Assembly (NCBI GenBank): GCA_035610835.1 | Contig: CM069443.1 | Coordinates: 65,009,577-65,073,576 of the forward strand | Length of the DNA stretch: 64,000 nt | Direction of reading: 5' to 3' | Source: Ophiura sarsii | Lineage: Eukaryota; Echinodermata; Ophiuroidea; Amphilepidida; Ophiuridae | Shown here: in pieces, positions 60,020 through 64,000 of the stretch | Position numbering within the stretch: position 1 is the first letter of the stretch | Layout of the letters: every line of letters starts with the position of its first letter | Made by a program: the position numbers and the translations under genes | Notes under the pieces: generated by a model | Seen by the model: only the letters and a program-made list of their open reading frames with translations | What the model was told of the DNA's origin: nothing | Databases searched by the model: none

Positions 60020-60890
60020 TTCATCAGGAATTCAAAAGAACATTCAGAATGGAAACTTACTATTTTTCCATACGGGTTTCAACAACTTGTCTGTTGTCTT
60101 CCTCAGTGGATTGTGTTTGATCCAGAGCTAGTGTTTCTAGTCTGTTTTTTGATGATGACGTCATCAGATGCTGATGATGACGTACTCTGGATCAGAGGGT
60201 CGTAAAGGTGACTGAGTTGGTAAGCCCCCTGAGCCCTGAGGAAGCATAATATCAGTATGGCAGTAAAACCTCACACCAGCCTTAAGAAAATCCTTGTCCA
60301 CCCCAAAGACAATTAAGCTCGACAACTTGATAAAGCTTGATAAGGCGGGTGTTGTGTACGAAATCCCCTGTTCCAATTGTGCAAAAACTTACATTGGCAA
60401 AACAGGTAGAAAGTTTGGCACGAGAAAGAAAGAACATAAAACTGAAACTGCTAAAACGAGCACTCGTAATTACACTCGGGCAGCGAGAAAGGAATCTCAA
60501 AGTGCAGAGTTAAAATCCTCAGTAGCGGAACACGTAGCTAAAGAGAACCATGTCATCCAATGGGAGGAGTCAAAAATCATAGCCAGAGACGAGACCAGAA
60601 ACACCAGATGGATTCGCGAATCTATCTGGATTAGGAAGAGAGGCGGCAACAACCAACACAAGCACCTTATGAACGGCGATGAGGGGGCTTACCAACCCAG
60701 TCATCTTTACGACCCTCTGATTCAGAGAACGTCATCATCATCAGCATCTGATGACGTCATCATCAAAAAACAGACTAGAAACACTAGCTCTGGATCAACA
60801 CAATCCACTGAGGAAGACAACAGACAAGTTATTGTTGAAACCTGTATGGAAAAATAGTTTCCATTCTGGAATTTTTCTACGAAAAATTCA
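60020..60890 (+). mobile_element. Penelope-like retroelement fragment with inverted 3' copy
   Basis: The right part, 60252-60857, encodes the end of a Penelope-type polyprotein. The left part, 60020-60230, is an inverted copy of 60682-60890 (shared ctagtgtttctagtctgttt, gatgatgacgtcatcaga). Inverted and tandem partial copies with the same 3' end are typical of Penelope insertion. The reverse transcriptase is absent. Confidence 0.8.
60294..60857 (+). pseudogene. GIY-YIG endonuclease domain of a Penelope-like element, frameshifted
   Basis: The open frame contains GVVYEIPCSNCAKTYIGKTG and, later, RKKEHKTET, the GIY-YIG signature with its Cys pair as found at the C-terminus of Penelope-like reverse transcriptases. 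No ATG opens this frame (TTG at 60294). The expected upstream residues KPHTSLKKILVHPKDN are in another frame (60256-60312, ending TAA), so one frameshift separates the two. The C-terminal tail is Ser/Asp-rich. Inactive remnant. Confidence 0.8.
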
Positions 60891-62528
60891 TAATGATTTT
60901 TTCTTCTTTTTATTATGTCATTTGTTTCAAACTGCAAATGCAATGACACTGTAAATTGTAGGTTATTATAAATATTTTGAATTTCAAGGAGCTCTCTCAA
61001 GGCTATTTTTGTTAATACAGCATGTAGCAGACTAATTTATTACATGATTGATCAACTTAAAAACGACAGTGTATTGCGATATAATACTTGCAATATATTG
61101 ATTAAAATGTCCCCTACTTATTCTGTCAATATCAATAAGTGTCTCTTTTTGTTCAGATGTAGATAGTCTATAGTTTCTGTCAGAAACGTTCACATTTTAA
61201 AATACAAAAATTTCTAATAAAGCTAGGAGATTTATATGTAGATGTTAGAATCAGAGGTTCTCTGACCTCAATAGCAATGGTATTCATAACCATATAAATG
61301 CAACAGTACAGGTATAAGTCATTCTGGGACACTCTGTATTTCAACTTCTATTCTCTATTTTGCTTCTTCCGGACAGTGACGTAACTTAACAGATGCAGCT
61401 TTTATGCACGCGTATGTATCTTCCGCCTTTCAACGCTCGTGTGTATACGCCAGCGCCTCCAGTAGTCATGCGCGTTATGTGCTGCAATTGGTAGACTACG
61501 CAGTTACGTGATGGCCAAATAGACTATAGGCTTTCTGGTAACATTTAACAAAATAATGAATGTCAGCCTACTGGTGATGAAACATTAGGGCAGGTGGGAG
61601 AACTTCATAGATTTAAAAACTAGATCTGGTATGAAATGTATTGCCCTATCTGTGTACATGTAACAGTCACCATTTTGAATTTCCATCATGAGGGAAATTT
61701 GAAGGTATGTCAGTATTTTTCGGAACTACACAAAAAAAAATAATGAAGGCAGCCGCTTTCACGTCTTGGAACCGTGTCTTTCTCTCTAAGTTGGTAGGTT
61801 TGATATACGCGGAAAGTGCTACGCTTGCTCACGCACATTTTCAAGAAAATAATGACATACCTCCAATATACAAATGTTTAATGCTGTGGAGACCTTACCC
61901 AACACTTGTACCTCCTTGGCACTGCTACTACTATCACGCTGTATCTCCACAAAATTAAAGAAGGCTCGGAATTTATTTTCAATCATTTATCTTGTATATT
62001 TTGCTGGAGTTCATAGTGGGTAGCAGCACATGAAAAGAAAGCTGACGTGTTCCTCTTTCCAATGACACCAGATTTGTAGCAATCACTTGTTTCAGTGCTA
62101 AGACATTTGAATGAGAATATATGGGTGTGCCAAAATAAATCTGAATGTGCATAAATCATCACTTTTTATGTGCTTATAGTCAGTAGAGATTCACTCAGTA
62201 GTTGTTAATGTAACACTTCATTGAACAAACGACAGAGTTTGCTCTTTTTAGAGCAAAATAGTGGTGAATTTGGCACTTTTTGATGAGACATCACATTCGC
62301 AAGCAAGTGGCAGAGCATCAAAACAAGTGATTGCTAAAAATGGGATATCGTTAGAAAGAGCTTTCCATCGATATGTAAGTTGTATGAATATATTAACAAG
62401 AAAAAAGTCAAACAATTGATGAATTAAATAAATTGTTGAACTTTGTTCGAGCAGTTTTCTTGAAATATATCTAAATATTTTGTAATGTTATTGAACTAAT
62501 AAGGGCTGCCTATTGTAATTGATCGCTA
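60891..62528. other. Intergenic stretch
   Basis: Contains the GACAGTGACGTAAC MITE copy at 61340-61527. Nothing else is recognised. An open frame at 61707-61958 has no family resemblance. Confidence 0.55.
61340..61527. mobile_element. GACAGTGACGTAAC MITE, copy 3
   Basis: Left ggacagtgacgtaacttaac and right gcagttacgtgatggccaaa. The inside shares tatacgccagcgcctc and tgtgctgcaattggtaga with copy 2. Confidence 0.75.
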
Positions 62529-63083
62529 TACAGTCCTCAAAATAAGTTACTGACCAGGTCATAAGTATACTCTTAGCTCCAAAACTATAGCTCCTACGTA
62601 AAAATATTAAATTATAAAGTTGTAAGGAAATCTCTTTTCTTCAATTTGAGACATTGTTCATGAAGATCGGTTAATAATTGAGAACACTACATTGATGGAA
62701 CAAAGTGCAGTTTACATTTTCACACTTGGGATTTGAACACGCAGGACCATGTGACAGGTATGTGTATGGGCTGCATTGATCGATTGAAGCATCCCAATCC
62801 TCTTCTTACTATCAGCCTGTGAGTTATCGCTACCAGTTAATCAATAATCTGCCTGTTGCTAGTCCGAGGCTGCGTGTGGCGTTAACAAAATGAAAAACTG
62901 CTTTTGTTTTGGGCACATAACTGAGTTAATATTCATTCATTCTTCATGTGTAATATCTCAAATTGAAGAGAAGAGATTTCCTTACAACTTATAATTTAAT
63001 ACTGTTACGCACATGTAAGAGCTATAGTTTTGGAGTTGAGAGCATATTAATTACCTGGTCAGTTACGTATTTTGAGGTCTGTA
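62529..63083. mobile_element. TACAGTCCTCAAAA element, uninterrupted copy
   Basis: Ends tacagtcctcaaaataagtt and the complement up to …gaggtctgta. The inverted repeats reach about 80 bp (cctggtcagttac, ccaaaactatagctc). It keeps the empty TATA site for the element nested at 49523. Confidence 0.85.
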
Positions 63084-63476
63084 GATACAATGACATGTTT
63101 TGTGTGAATTTTGTTTCTCACTGTGATTGTTTGTTTGGTAGCAATGTATTTGATGGAAATGTTATATTTGATGACACTGTACATATTTAATAACAAAATA
63201 TTGATTATTATCAGAAAATATCCACAAATGAGATTTATCATGTGATTCCTGTCAGTTTTTAAAGAATTTGTGTGTGTCTGAAAGATTTTTATGTTCTTGG
63301 ATAGTTATATGTTTAAAGGAGGTGCCCCCGTCCTGCAAGCACAACATTGTGCATTACTTGCTAGAAAAATAATTACCGAGCCCAAATTGCGTAATTATAT
63401 AAATTAGAACAAAAACGAATAAAAATCTCTCAACATGCATTTTTTTAAATTTATTGCGATCGAAAGTCCCAGTATC
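63084..63476. other. Intergenic stretch without recognised features
   Basis: About 390 bp, AT-rich, no repeat or exon seen. Confidence 0.5.
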
Positions 63477-63893
63477 CAGGGCCGTCAGAAGGGGGGGGGG
63501 GGGGGGGGGGGGGGGGTGCGTTGGGCGCACCCCCCTTGAAAATCTCTTTTTTTTTCTTCTTTTTTTCTTTTTAGGGTAACATGTTGTTTTATGAATGGAA
63601 AATGGGGTCAACGATGGCAAGATACATGAAAATTTGTCCTAAATTTGCTGTAATGCTCAGAGCTTCCGGGGGCTTCGCTCCCTGGACCCCACCCGTTATT
63701 GGCTTCGCGCCAGAGGCGCTCACACCGTCAGCGTGCTGCAGCACTAACACTCTGACGTCATACTACTACTTCCGGTTAAAAATCGTGAAAACGCACCCCC
63801 CTTTCCGGTAAAAAATCGTGAAAACGCACCCCCCTTTCCGGTAAAAAATTGTGAAAACGCACCCCCCTTGGGCAAAAGTTGCTGACGGCCCTG
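63477..63893. mobile_element. hAT-like element with 5-bp TSD and internal minisatellite
   Basis: Ends CAGGGCCGTCAG and CTGACGGCCCTG flanked by GTATC on both sides (63472-63476, 63894-63898). A poly-G run of 26 nt lies at 63491-63516. Near the right end, ccggtaaaaaatcgtgaaaa plus cgcacccccctt is repeated about three times (63764-63868, 33-bp unit). A 5-bp duplication is seen in one hAT subgroup. Confidence 0.78.
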
Positions 63894-64000
63894 GTATCGA
63901 TGAAGTCACTCACATACATTTGGGGAAAAAGTTATGCGATCTATGCAATATTTTTTATATTTTTCGTAAAGTAGCTTGCATCTCAACGTACGGGCTTATT

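Overview
The window is a stretch of a large, AT-rich, intron-rich animal nuclear genome. One protein-coding gene is certain: the 3' part of a sorting nexin of the SNX9/SNX18/SNX33 family, on the + strand, spread over ten firm exons and one possible 30-nt cassette exon between 3820 and 40093. Every exon has AG/GT boundaries and all phases join into one open frame. The frame carries the end of the low-complexity linker, the PX domain and the yoke/BAR domain, and ends with a stop at 40091-40093. The N-terminal SH3 domain must lie upstream of the window. The very frequent aggccta motifs, the many Tc1/mariner- and hAT-like MITEs and the Penelope remnant suggest an invertebrate deuterostome, possibly an echinoderm or hemichordate. 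That placement is inference from general familiarity and was not tested.

Region by region: 1-3819 is the intron before the first visible exon. It holds an hAT-like MITE, a CpG-rich patch and a foldback MITE between two 91-bp direct repeats. Introns from 3920 to 39953 are 0.9 to 8.8 kb long and packed with non-autonomous DNA transposons. These include mariner-type elements with CAGGG ends, several TTAA-flanked families, a CCAAAGAAG family with 7-8 bp target duplications, and foldback hairpins ending in CGTCGCTGTTCTG. There are also tandem repeats, one carrying perfect DR1 nuclear-receptor motifs, and tRNA-like sequences. From 40094 to 64000 I see no convincing exon of another gene. This part is 3' UTR plus intergenic repeats: nested MITEs, long foldbacks, a C-rich tandem array with a 40-nt poly-C run, and a Penelope-like retroelement fragment encoding a GIY-YIG domain.

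The most unusual object is a 1.43-kb element at 36934-38360 in the intron before the penultimate exon. It has 32-bp inverted termini, a probable 8-bp target duplication, and two facing arrays of ten and nine 20-bp palindromes (CCAGTATCGNNCGATACTGG, variable centre) at a steady 31-36 bp period. Between the arrays lie two open frames that look protein-like and that I do not recognise. Other notable points are a duplicated splice acceptor upstream of the second exon, a possible in-frame cassette microexon inside the BAR region, TTAA-flanked elements carrying an antisense tRNA-like core, and nested insertions whose empty sites are also in this window.
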